The translations under genes were made by a program, and so were the position numbers. Under the pieces are notes generated by a model that was given only the letters and a program-made list of their open reading frames with translations, searched no databases and was not told the origin of the DNA. From Polaromonas sp. (GTDB taxonomy: Bacteria; Pseudomonadota; Gammaproteobacteria; Burkholderiales; Burkholderiaceae_C), in assembly GCF_030680935.1 (NCBI RefSeq), contig NZ_JAUXUP010000068.1:1-39129 (forward strand): a stretch of DNA of 39,129 nucleotides, written 5' to 3'. The stretch's first letter is position 1, and each line of letters begins with the position of its first letter. This document shows, in pieces, positions 23,711 through 34,366 of the stretch.

Positions 23711-24403
23711 TTATTGCCGGATCAGGTCCGCACCGGCGGGCGGCTTGAACTGAAAAGTCGCAGCGCCAAGAGCCGGGTTCACCTCGAACTGGCTGAAACG
23801 CATCACCGAGCGCTGGCCAAAGCTGTCGAGGATTTCGAGTACCGCGAGTTCGCTGCCCTTGCCGGACTCCTTGAAGCCGACCAGGATGTTTTGCACCTGG
23901 CCGTCTTTGGTTTTTGGCGTGGCCTCTACCCATTCCAGTCCGTCCTTGTCGGGCCGTGGGACCAGCGTGAAATCGGCCTGCAGCGTTTTGAGATCTGCGG
24001 CGGCGGCAATAACTGCCGCCGGGGTGCCGCCCAGCACCTGCGACAACTTGCGGGCCGTCACCTGGTTCAGGTCCACATCGTGCAGCCACAAGGTCTGGCC
24101 ATCGGAGACTATGCTTTGTTCAAACGGTTTTTTATAGACAAACTTGAAACGGTTGGGCCGCAGAAACTCAAAGCTGCCGCTGGATGTCTTGACTTTGGGC
24201 GCCTGGCCGTCACGCGCCGGGCTGGTCACCACCTGGGTGAAGGCGGCACGCCCGCTTTTGGTGTTTTTAACAAAAGCTTCCAGGCTTTCCAGGCCAGTCA
24301 CCGTGGCCACCTGCGCGCTGGCAGCTATCGAAAGCGTGGCAAATAGCCCCGTCAGGGCGGCCTGGCGAAAGACAGTGAAAAGTTGCGGGTATGAATGGGT
24401 CAT
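23711..24403 (-). CDS. lolA: Outer-membrane lipoprotein carrier LolA (230 aa)
   Basis: This is a periplasmic chaperone that shuttles lipoproteins from LolCDE to LolB. The signal peptide covers about residues 1-31 (AALTGLFATLSIAASAQ). Mature landmarks are TKSGRAAFTQVV, SSGSFEFLRPNRFKFVYKKPFEQSIVSDGQ-like sequence (the classic LolA rPg-F.w.y..P....ivsDG region), LWLHDVDLNQVT, and a C-terminal FQFKPPAGADLI. The ATG at 24403 is just before the signal peptide; the longer frame to 24511 would overlap ftsK and is rejected. It lies between ftsK and rarA on the same strand. Confidence 0.93.
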   Translation of the reverse strand: MTHSYPQLFTVFRQAALTGLFATLSIAASAQVATVTGLESLEAFVKNTKSGRAAFTQVVTSPARDGQAPKVKTSSGSFEFLRPNRFKFVYKKPFEQSIVSDGQTLWLHDVDLNQVTARKLSQVLGGTPAAVIAAAADLKTLQADFTLVPRPDKDGLEWVEATPKTKDGQVQNILVGFKESGKGSELAVLEILDSFGQRSVMRFSQFEVNPALGAATFQFKPPAGADLIRQ

Positions 24404-24507
24404 GGCGATGGCGGGGAAAGCCGCGTGAAGTGAACAGTGCCTGTGGGACTCAGGCCAAGGGAGATTGGTTGCCCCAACAATGTATCGCCCGGGTAAAAGT
24501 GGGCCTG

Positions 24508-26856
<2,349 letters not shown>

Positions 26857-26908
26857 AAAAGCAGTCCTGAGCTTACCTCAGTTGACCCGGCGTTCATGAC
26901 TGCAAACA

Positions 26909-26922
26909 GGCTGTAACCAGCC
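26909..26922 (-). terminator. Small hairpin at the end of the crp/fnr gene
   Basis: GGCTG-TAAC-CAGCC directly abuts the stop of the crp/fnr-type gene. Read on the minus strand it is followed by TGTTTG, so it is a weak intrinsic terminator candidate before ftsK. Confidence 0.35.
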
Positions 26923-27600
26923 TTACCCGAGGCTATGCAACCGGTCCTTGACCCACATGGCGCCATCGGTGCGGGTCTCGATGAAACCGCGCTCTTCCAG
27001 GTCTTTCATCACACGACTGACCATCTCTCGCGACGCGCCCACCATTTTGGCCAGGTCCTGGCGCGACACCTTGTCGCGGATCACCAATTGGCCCTCGCGG
27101 TCGGCCACGGCGGACTCGAGCAGTGATCTGGCCACACGGCCATAAACGTCCATCAAGGCCAGCGATTCAATCTTGCGGTCGGCCTGACGCAGCCTTTGCA
27201 CCAGGCCCTTCATGACCGCATAGGCCATGGAGCTGTTTTCAGGCAGGCAGCGTGCAAATTCGGGCCGACCTACCACCAGCACGTCGGTCTGGACTTCTGT
27301 GCGTACGGTGGCCGAATGGGGTTCGTTGTCGATCAGGCTCATCTCGCCCAGGTAGTCTCCCGGGTGCAGGGTGGCCAGAATGACCTCTCGGCCACGCGCA
27401 TCGGCGGTGACCACGCGCGCACGCCCGGTCAGGATGATGGCCAGCGCATTGGACTGCTTGCCCTGCTCGACAATCGCCTCGCCGCGCTTGTAGCGGCGCT
27501 TGATAACCGCCGCAGCCACCGTTTCCGCCTGGGACGCCGTCAGCATCGAGAACAGCGGCACCCGACGAATCAGTTCCAGGTTAGACACCATCGTAGTCAT
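26923..27600 (-). CDS. Crp/Fnr-family transcriptional regulator (225 aa)
   Basis: This is a cytoplasmic regulator with a cyclic-nucleotide-binding-like beta-roll (residues about 12-130, with LHPGDYLGEMSLIDNEPHSATV corresponding to the phosphate-binding cassette). A dimer helix and a C-terminal winged helix follow (SRQDLAKMVGASREMVSRVMKDLEERGFI, about 178-207). There is no N-terminal Cys cluster, so it is not an oxygen-sensing Fnr; the GEMSLID-xx-HSATV cassette resembles Crp but the ligand is uncertain. The ATG at 27600 has GGAG eight bases upstream. It is divergent from trxB and upstream of ftsK. Confidence 0.9.
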   Translation of the reverse strand: MTTMVSNLELIRRVPLFSMLTASQAETVAAAVIKRRYKRGEAIVEQGKQSNALAIILTGRARVVTADARGREVILATLHPGDYLGEMSLIDNEPHSATVRTEVQTDVLVVGRPEFARCLPENSSMAYAVMKGLVQRLRQADRKIESLALMDVYGRVARSLLESAVADREGQLVIRDKVSRQDLAKMVGASREMVSRVMKDLEERGFIETRTDGAMWVKDRLHSLG

Positions 27601-27676
27601 ACAACTTCTCCAGAGCGCAACGCCGACCCCGTTCGGGAATTCTTACAATAGCGTGTGTTGTGCCAACTATTTCCGT

Positions 27677-28694
<1,018 letters not shown>

Positions 28695-28732
28695 GGCCCC
28701 ACGGTATCTCGAAGCCCCTGGCAGCCTGCGAC

Positions 28733-28761
28733 TTGAGGGCCGCTCGTTTTCAGGCTATAAT
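28733..28761 (+). promoter_or_regulatory. Sigma-70 promoter of rpmB-rpmG
   Basis: A -35 TTGAGG (28733-28738), a 17-bp spacer and a perfect -10 TATAAT (28756-28761) lie 65 bp before the rpmB start codon. A housekeeping promoter of this quality fits a ribosomal protein operon. Confidence 0.85.
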
Positions 28762-28825
28762 CTAGGGCTTGGCTGAGCACCCTCCGGGGTCCGGCATCCG
28801 ATTTCTTTTTTTACGGAGAGTGCTC

Positions 28826-29059
28826 ATGGCACGCGTCTGTCAGGTAACGGGCAAAGGCCCGATGGTGGGAAACAATGTTTCTCACGCCAACAACAAAACC
28901 AAACGCCGGTTTTTGCCTAATCTGCAATACCGCCGTTTCTGGGTCGAGACTGAAAACCGCTGGGTCCGCCTGCGCGTGACCAGTGCTGGCCTGCGCCTTG
29001 TGGACAAACTCGGTATCGACGCGGTCCTGGTGGACCTGCGCGCCCGCGGCGAAATCTAA
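28826..29059 (+). CDS. rpmB: 50S ribosomal protein L28 (77 aa)
   Basis: This is a component of the large ribosomal subunit near the E-site and L1 stalk. The whole 77-residue sequence is typical: [20 protein letters not shown] at the start, [16 protein letters not shown] in the middle, and [18 protein letters not shown] at the end. The ATG at 28826 follows CGGAGAG by five bases. An ORF extension upstream of this ATG is not real. rpmG follows after 20 bp, the standard rpmBG operon, driven by the promoter at 28733. Confidence 0.98.
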   Translation: MARVCQVTGKGPMVGNNVSHANNKTKRRFLPNLQYRRFWVETENRWVRLRVTSAGLRLVDKLGIDAVLVDLRARGEI

Positions 29060-29079
29060 GCAAGTCAAGGAAAACCATC

Positions 29080-29247
29080 ATGGCTAAAGGCGCACGCGAA
29101 AAAATCAAGCTGGAATCAACCGCCGGCACCGGTCACTTCTACACGACCACCAAAAACAAGAAGACCACACCTGACAAGATGCTGATCATGAAATTTGATC
29201 CCAAAGCACGCAAGCATGTGGAATACAAGGAAATCAAGCTGAAGTAA
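29080..29247 (+). CDS. rpmG: 50S ribosomal protein L33 (55 aa)
   Basis: This small protein of the large subunit starts at the ATG at 29080 after CAAGG. It reads [18 protein letters not shown], then [15 protein letters not shown], and ends [18 protein letters not shown]. The cysteine pairs of the zinc-binding form are absent, so this is the C-minus, zinc-independent version. It is second in the rpmBG operon and ends just before a strong terminator. Confidence 0.97.
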   Translation: MAKGAREKIKLESTAGTGHFYTTTKNKKTTPDKMLIMKFDPKARKHVEYKEIKLK

Positions 29248-29285
29248 TTCAGACTGGTTGGCGACGCTTCGGCTGTCGCCCCTCA

Positions 29286-29315
29286 AAAACCCGCGGGTAT
29301 CCGGCGGGTTTTTTT
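29286..29315 (+). terminator. Rho-independent terminator of rpmB-rpmG
   Basis: AAAACCCGC (29286-29294) pairs with GCGGGTTTT (29304-29312) around a 9-base loop and runs into a T-tract to 29315. It lies 39 bp after the rpmG stop. Confidence 0.88.
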
Positions 29316-29462
29316 ATGCCTGCCTGCTTTTGCCTGTCCGCCAGCAAAGGGCTTCCCGTCAAGAATTCGGGGAGCCAGCGGGCCCACGGAGAATGTAGCC
29401 AGCGTCGGGCACATGTGAAAGCCCATGGCCCATGGAACCGCTGGGCACAAAGGCAGGTCCAT

Positions 29463-29498
29463 GAAAAAAGCCGCTACAGCGGTGAGGCTGTGCGGCTT
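29463..29498 (-). terminator. Rho-independent terminator of the desaturase gene
   Basis: On the minus strand, AAGCCGCACAGC and GCTGTAGCGGCTT form a 12-bp stem with one bulged A and the loop CTCACC, followed by a T-run. It lies 38 bp after the desaturase stop. Between this and the rpmG terminator (29316-29462) I see no gene. Confidence 0.85.
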
Positions 29499-29536
29499 GA
29501 TGGGAAGAGATGCTTCAGCCGCACGGGGCCGCGGGA

Positions 29537-30736
29537 CTAGGCGCGGGCAGCGCGCAGCTTCACCGAGAATTCTTGCAATGCGGCAATACCGCTCTCTTCA
29601 GCGCGGCGGCACCAAGCCTGAAGGTCGGCGGCCAGTTGCTCGCGTGATGCCGAAGTGGACATCCACATCTGGCGCAACTCTTCGCGCATGGTGACCATTT
29701 TATCGAGCACGGGATGCTCGGCGCGGGCCTGGGCCACTTGTGACTTTGCAGCCGCAGGCACCTTGTCGTCGTCGCGGTGCAACCAGCGGTTGGCCGCCTG
29801 AAGTACGGAAAAATCCGCCTTGCGCGCTTTCAGTGCCTCGATTTCAGCCTTGCCGGTGCGGCGCAGCCCGCGCGCAAAACCAGCCATCATTTCGTAGCGG
29901 TGGGCAATCAGGGCTTCCAGCGTTTTTTCATCAGCCACCGGCTGGATGTTGCCGAGCTGAAGCTTGGGCGGCACTTTTTTGACTGTTGCCAGGCCCATTT
30001 TCTCCAGCGCCCGGATGTAACCCCAGCCGATGTCGAACTCATAGGGCTTGACAGAAAACTTGGCCGAAGTCGGGTAGGTGTGGTGGTTGTTGTGCAGCTC
30101 TTCGCCACCAATCATGATGCCCCACGGCGAGATATTGGTGCTGGCGTCCGGCGCCTCGAAGTTGCGGTAACCCCAGTAGTGACCGATGCCATTGATGATG
30201 CCGGCAGCGGTGACCGGAATCCATGCCATTTGCACCGCCCAGACGGCCAGGCCCGCCGCGCCGAACAGGGCCAGGTTGATGATCATCATCAGGCCAACGC
30301 CCTGCCAGCTGTAACGCGTGTACAGATTGCGCTCAATCCAGTCGTTGGGCGTGCCGTGGCCATACTTGACCATGGTTTCCTTGTTCTTGCTTTCTGCACG
30401 GTACAGCTCGGCACCTTCCCAGAAGACTTTTTTGATACCAAAGGCCTGTGGGCTGTGCGGATCTTCCGAAGTTTCGCATTTGGCGTGGTGCTTGCGGTGA
30501 ATCGACACCCACTCCTTGGTGACCTGGCCGGTGCCCAGCCAGAGCCAGAAACGGAAAAAATGCGCCGGAATGGCATGCAGGTCCATCGCGCGGTGCGCCT
30601 GATGGCGGTGCAGATAGATCGTCACGCTGGCGATCGTGATGTGGGTGGTCACCAGCGCGTACAAGACGATTTGCCACCAGCTTGCAGCGAGCAGCCCGTT
30701 TGCCAGCCAGTCAAGGGCGGCATCAAACAAAATCAT
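29537..30736 (-). CDS. Membrane fatty-acid (acyl-CoA/acyl-lipid delta-9 type) desaturase (399 aa)
   Basis: This is a di-iron integral-membrane desaturase that introduces a double bond into saturated acyl chains, adjusting membrane fluidity. The three histidine boxes are present: H43RHQAH48, H80RKHH84 and H215NNHH219. Hydrophobic segments lie at about 15-40, 60-75 and 148-185. The C-terminal 120 residues are a soluble, charged helical extension (from about 275 on, with ALIAHRYEMMAGFARGL) typical of proteobacterial DesA-like proteins. The ATG at 30736 has AAAGGA upstream. It is a single-gene unit with its own terminator and a distinctive upstream region with two palindromes. Confidence 0.92.
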   Translation of the reverse strand: MILFDAALDWLANGLLAASWWQIVLYALVTTHITIASVTIYLHRHQAHRAMDLHAIPAHFFRFWLWLGTGQVTKEWVSIHRKHHAKCETSEDPHSPQAFGIKKVFWEGAELYRAESKNKETMVKYGHGTPNDWIERNLYTRYSWQGVGLMMIINLALFGAAGLAVWAVQMAWIPVTAAGIINGIGHYWGYRNFEAPDASTNISPWGIMIGGEELHNNHHTYPTSAKFSVKPYEFDIGWGYIRALEKMGLATVKKVPPKLQLGNIQPVADEKTLEALIAHRYEMMAGFARGLRRTGKAEIEALKARKADFSVLQAANRWLHRDDDKVPAAAKSQVAQARAEHPVLDKMVTMREELRQMWMSTSASREQLAADLQAWCRRAEESGIAALQEFSVKLRAARA

Positions 30737-30833
30737 AAAAGTCCTTTAAATAAACTGCACCGGAACCGGCCCAGGCGGGCCTCGAACGGTCTGTACCAGA
30801 CAACCAACAATTGTAAGGCGATCCCCCCGGAAC

Positions 30834-30881
30834 GCCAAATTTGGCAAGCCTGCTCCAGGCCTTGCAACAGCCAAATTTGGC
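30834..30881. promoter_or_regulatory. Twin 12-bp palindromes upstream of the desaturase gene
   Basis: GCCAAATTTGGC, a perfect 12-bp palindrome, occurs twice (30834-30845 and 30870-30881) with centres 36 bp apart. Both copies continue with AA as a 14-bp direct repeat. Between them GCAAGCCTG and CAGGCCTTGC are roughly self-complementary. The sites are about 100 and 135 bp upstream of the desaturase start and beyond the rsmB stop. Paired operators for a lipid-responsive repressor or activator are likely; the regulator is unknown. Confidence 0.6.
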
Positions 30882-30928
30882 AATAAGCCGCTAATTTACG
30901 GCTACTTCACACTACGTCGGCAAAAATT

Positions 30929-32182
30929 TCAGGACTTTTGCCAAACGGCAGCGAAAAATCCATCCGTGTGGTGCAGGTGCGGCCACAATCTCAGATACGG
31001 CCCGCGGCAAAGTGTGTCAGCCGCCTCCACCCCCAGATGCGTCAACAAGGGGCCGGCTTCAAGGGGCTGGAATTCTTTATTTGCGGCGCTGAAAGCCTCG
31101 GCAATCGCCTCGTTTTCTTCGCGCAGGATGCTGCAGGTCGCATAAACCAGCCGGCCGCCAGGCTTGAGCAGGCGTGAGGCACTCTGCAAAATTGCGGTTT
31201 GTTTGGCGGTCAACTCTTCGATGGCTTTCGGGTTGTGCCGCCATTTGAGGTCGGGGTTGCGCCGCAGGGTGCCCAGGCCCGAACACGGCGCATCCACCAG
31301 CACCCGGTCTATCTTGCCAGCCAGGCGCTTGATGCGGTCGTCCCGTTCATGCGCGATCGCCACCGGGTGCACATTGGACAGGCCGCTGCGCGCCAGACGC
31401 GGCTTCAGCGCATCGAGCCGGTGGCCCGAGGTGTCAAAGGCATACAGGCGGCCGGTGTTGCGCATGCTGGCGCCCAGCGCAAGGGTTTTACCGCCAGCTC
31501 CGGCACAGAAGTCCACCACCATCTCACCGCGTTTGGCATCCACCAGCAGGGCCAGCAATTGCGAGCCCTCGTCCTGCACCTCCATAGCGCCGCGGGTAAA
31601 GGCGTCCAGCTTGTTCAGGGCCGGCTTGCCGGCCAGCCGCAGCCCCCAGGGCGAATACGGAGTTGCTACTGTTTTGATAGCTGCTTTCGCAAGCTCCTTC
31701 TGGATGTCAGCCCGTTTATCCTTCAAAGTATTGACACGCAGATCGAGGCCTGCGGGGGCGTTGAGGCTGTCCACCAGAGGCCAGAAGTCGCCTTCCAGCT
31801 GCGCTTTCAGCGGCTCGACCAGCCAGGCCGGCAGGTTGTGCCGGTGCAGCTCCATCAGGTCGGCTGGTAAAACCTGGTCGCAGCGGGCCAGCCAGTCTTT
31901 TTCCTGATCGGTCAGAGCGCCCAGCAGGAAATCACGTTCGGCGGCGAAACCCAAAATGGCAAGGCGCCGCTCAGTCGGGCCGCTGCCGTGCTGGGCCAGA
32001 TAGCTGTAAAGATTTTTCTTGCGCAGCACGCCGTAAATCGTCTCTGCCACGGTGGCGCGCTCGCGCGGCCCAAGTCGCTGCTCACGGAAGTGGCGCGACA
32101 CCACCATGTCGGCGGGGTGTTCGAACCGGAGAACCTGCTTGAGAAGGACGGAACAACTGTCGAGTAAGGCGTTAGGATGCAT
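30929..32182 (-). CDS. RsmB/NOP2-family rRNA (cytosine-5) methyltransferase (417 aa)
   Basis: This is a SAM-dependent methyltransferase that makes m5C in RNA, probably 16S rRNA. SAM motif I is VVDFCAGAGGKTLAL (residues 222-236). Motif IV is DAPCSGLGTLRRNPD with C300, and motif VI is YATCS with C350. C350 is expected to attack the base and C300 to release the product. The N-terminal 140 residues hold a NusB-like/PUA-type region rather than the full RsmB N-domain, so exact orthology to E. coli RsmB is uncertain. Residues about 163-174 (ELAKAAIKTVAT) come from a partial dispersed repeat. It lies upstream of the desaturase gene on the same strand and is divergent from the DUF1653 gene. Confidence 0.87.
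   Translation of the reverse strand: MHPNALLDSCSVLLKQVLRFEHPADMVVSRHFREQRLGPRERATVAETIYGVLRKKNLYSYLAQHGSGPTERRLAILGFAAERDFLLGALTDQEKDWLARCDQVLPADLMELHRHNLPAWLVEPLKAQLEGDFWPLVDSLNAPAGLDLRVNTLKDKRADIQKELAKAAIKTVATPYSPWGLRLAGKPALNKLDAFTRGAMEVQDEGSQLLALLVDAKRGEMVVDFCAGAGGKTLALGASMRNTGRLYAFDTSGHRLDALKPRLARSGLSNVHPVAIAHERDDRIKRLAGKIDRVLVDAPCSGLGTLRRNPDLKWRHNPKAIEELTAKQTAILQSASRLLKPGGRLVYATCSILREENEAIAEAFSAANKEFQPLEAGPLLTHLGVEAADTLCRGPYLRLWPHLHHTDGFFAAVWQKS
31665..31693 (+). repeat. Dispersed repeat, copy 5 (half), inside the rsmB-like gene
   Basis: GCTACTGTTTTGATAGCTGC, then TTTCGCAAG, match the first half of the repeat. The second half (CAAGGGC...) is absent or diverged. On the coding strand GCAGCTATCAAAA is read in the same phase as in rarA and gives AAIKTVAT. 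Confidence 0.55.
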
Positions 32183-32229
32183 GACCCCATTGTCCCACCG
32201 CAGGCCCGCGTCGCGCCTTTTGACCTTTG

Positions 32230-32472
32230 ATGCCCATGTCCGACACCCTGCCCCCGCTGATAGAAACCCCGCCCGGCCTGTACCGTCACTACAAGGGCCT
32301 GATGTATGAGGTGGTGGGCACCGTGCGCCACAGCGAGACCCTGGAAGCCCTGACCCTGTACCGTGCGCTTTACGGCGACAAGGGCCTGTGGGTGCGACCG
32401 GCAGCCATGTTCAATGAAGAGGTGCTGATTGACGGCATCAGCCAGCCGCGCTTCGCAAAACAGCCCGCATAG
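32230..32472 (+). CDS. DUF1653 domain protein (80 aa)
   Basis: This is a small conserved protein of unknown function made almost entirely of the DUF1653 domain. GLYRHYKGLMYEVVGTVRHSETLE is followed by LYRALYGDKGLWVRP and MFNEEV, the whole family pattern. Two ATGs are possible (32230 and 32236), neither with a clear ribosome-binding site. It lies between the divergent rsmB-like gene and prfC, 35 bp before prfC on the same strand, so co-transcription with prfC is likely. Confidence 0.85.
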   Translation: MPMSDTLPPLIETPPGLYRHYKGLMYEVVGTVRHSETLEALTLYRALYGDKGLWVRPAAMFNEEVLIDGISQPRFAKQPA

Positions 32473-32507
32473 CGCCCCGTCTCCCCCGTCACGGATAATC
32501 GTGGGTT

Positions 32508-34124
32508 ATGTCCGAATCCACTGAAATCGAAAAACAGGTCAAGCGCCGCCGCACGTTTGCCATCATTTCCCACCCCGACGCGGGTAAAACCACGCTGACT
32601 GAAAAGCTGCTGCTGTTCTCTGGCGCGATCCAGATCGCCGGTAGCGTGAAAGCGCGCAAGGCCGCGCGCCACGCCACCTCCGACTGGATGGAAATTGAGA
32701 AGCAGCGCGGCATCTCCGTGGCCTCATCGGTCATGCAGATGGAGTACCGCGACTGCGTGATCAACCTGCTCGACACCCCCGGCCACCAGGATTTTTCCGA
32801 AGACACCTACCGCGTGCTGACCGCGGTTGATGCCGCGTTGATGGTGATTGACGCTGCCAACGGCGTTGAGCCGCAGACGCGCCGCCTGCTGCAGGTCTGC
32901 CGCGCGCGCAATACGCCCATCCTGACCTTCGTCAACAAAATGGACCGCGAGGTGCAGGACCCGATGAGCGTGATGGACGAAATCGAGCAGGAGCTCGGCA
33001 TGACCGTCGTGCCCTTCACCTGGCCGGTTGGCATGGGCAAGCTGTTCCACGGCGTTTACGACCGGCGCGAAAAGCGCATGCGGGTCTTCAGCCCCGGCGA
33101 AGACAAGGCCGGCGGCGACGATGAAATTCTGGCAGGCCTGGACAACGCGGAGGCGGCCAAACGCTTCGGTGCCGAGTTCACACAGGCGCAGGGTGAGCTG
33201 GAGCTGCTCGAAGGCGCCTCGCCGGAATTTGACCGCGCCGCCTTTCTGGCCGGCAAACAGACGCCGATGTTTTTCGGCTCAGCGATCAACAATTTTGGCG
33301 TGCAGGAAGTGCTGGACGCGCTGGTGGACCTGGCCCCCGCCCCCGGCGACCGCAGCGCCATACAGCGCGTGGTGCATCCCGAAGAGAAAAAATTCTCCGG
33401 TGTGGTTTTCAAGATCCAGGCCAACATGGACCCGGCGCACCGCGACCGCATTGCTTTTTTGCGCGTCGCCAGCGGCGAGTTCACACGCGGCATGCGCCTC
33501 AAAGTGGTGCGCAGCGGCAAGGAGCTGCGCCCCAACACGGTGGTGAGTTTCATGAGCCAGCGCCGTGAACTGCTGGACACTGCGTTTGCCGGCGACATCA
33601 TCGGCATCCCGAATCACGGCGTGCTGCAACTCGGCGACACGCTGACCGAGGGCGAAGCGCTGCAGTTCACAGGCCTGCCCTTTTTTGCACCCGAGATGTT
33701 CCGCGCCGTCGAAGTGGCCGACCCGCTGCGCAGCAAGCAATTGCGCGCCGGCCTGACGCAGCTCGGCGAAGAAGGCGCGATCCAGGTCTTCCGTCCGATT
33801 GCCGGCTCTTTGCTGTTGCTCGGCGCGGTCGGTCAATTGCAGTTTGAAGTCGTGGCGCACCGGCTCGAGCATGAATACGGCGTGAAGGCGCGCATCATGG
33901 GCAGCCAGTTCAACCTGGCGCGCTGGGTCACCTGCGACGACCCGAGCGAGCTCAAGAAATTCATCGACGCCAATTCACACCGTGTGGCGCTGGATGCAGT
34001 CGATGCGCCCACGCTGCTGGTGGATCACAGCGCCACACTGCGGGCGGTGGAGCAGCAGTGGCCCAAAATCAAATTCCATGCGCTGCGTGAACACGCCGGC
34101 CTGGTGTTTCAGGCGAAAATTTAG
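32508..34124 (+). CDS. prfC: Peptide chain release factor 3 (538 aa)
   Basis: This is a translational GTPase that recycles RF1/RF2 from the ribosome after termination. G1 SHPDAGKTT is at residues 21-29, the RGISVASS switch region follows, G3 is DTPGH at 89-93, and G4 is NKMD at 142-145. Domain II shows GVVFKIQANMDPAHRDRIAF and domain III GAVGQLQFEVV, typical of RF3 rather than EF-G. The length is normal and no interruption is seen. The stop overlaps the boundary of a dispersed repeat that follows directly. Confidence 0.97.
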   Translation: MSESTEIEKQVKRRRTFAIISHPDAGKTTLTEKLLLFSGAIQIAGSVKARKAARHATSDWMEIEKQRGISVASSVMQMEYRDCVINLLDTPGHQDFSEDTYRVLTAVDAALMVIDAANGVEPQTRRLLQVCRARNTPILTFVNKMDREVQDPMSVMDEIEQELGMTVVPFTWPVGMGKLFHGVYDRREKRMRVFSPGEDKAGGDDEILAGLDNAEAAKRFGAEFTQAQGELELLEGASPEFDRAAFLAGKQTPMFFGSAINNFGVQEVLDALVDLAPAPGDRSAIQRVVHPEEKKFSGVVFKIQANMDPAHRDRIAFLRVASGEFTRGMRLKVVRSGKELRPNTVVSFMSQRRELLDTAFAGDIIGIPNHGVLQLGDTLTEGEALQFTGLPFFAPEMFRAVEVADPLRSKQLRAGLTQLGEEGAIQVFRPIAGSLLLLGAVGQLQFEVVAHRLEHEYGVKARIMGSQFNLARWVTCDDPSELKKFIDANSHRVALDAVDAPTLLVDHSATLRAVEQQWPKIKFHALREHAGLVFQAKI

Positions 34125-34294
34125 CCTTTTGGGCCTCTAGCCCTTATCAGACGTGCGCAGAAAGCTATCAATTTTGTAGCGTCTAAAACACGGGCCGTTC
34201 CGTTCGTTTTCAGAAACTCCCCGACTTCCAGCAGGATCAGCCCGTTGTTGTCATTGCCGACGATGAGGCGCGTCGCATCCACCACATCGACGTT
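34121..34294 (-). pseudogene. Possible remnant of a phytase-like/esterase-like gene 3' end
   Basis: A 58-codon open stretch on the minus strand reads VVDATRLIVGNDNN, then GLILLEVGEFLKTNG, before running into the repeat and stopping at TAA. As I recall, the NDNN turn followed by ILLEV and FL resembles the C-terminus of the esterase-like phytase-domain family, with the stretch between them shortened. There is no start codon, an in-frame stop lies just upstream (34295-34297), and the 36-kb side carries an unrelated gene. I read it as a decayed gene end. Family recall is tentative. Confidence 0.3.
34124..34180 (-). repeat. Dispersed repeat, copy 6 (closest to consensus)
   Basis: On the minus strand it starts GCTACAAAATTGATAGCTTT, then CTGCGCACG, TGATAAGGGCTAGAGGCC and CAAAAGGC. 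It aligns without gaps to the other copies and begins exactly at the prfC stop codon. Confidence 0.85.
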
Positions 34295-34366
34295 TCAGGT
34301 GGTGGGAAAAGCGGCTTGCGCGGCCTGCTGTCACGGAAAGTCGCACTTTTGCAATAAGCTAGGGGC

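Noticed and set aside
29316..29540. 74-codon open frame after the rpmG terminator
   Set aside because: It overlaps the desaturase terminator and the end of that gene, with no protein-like features.
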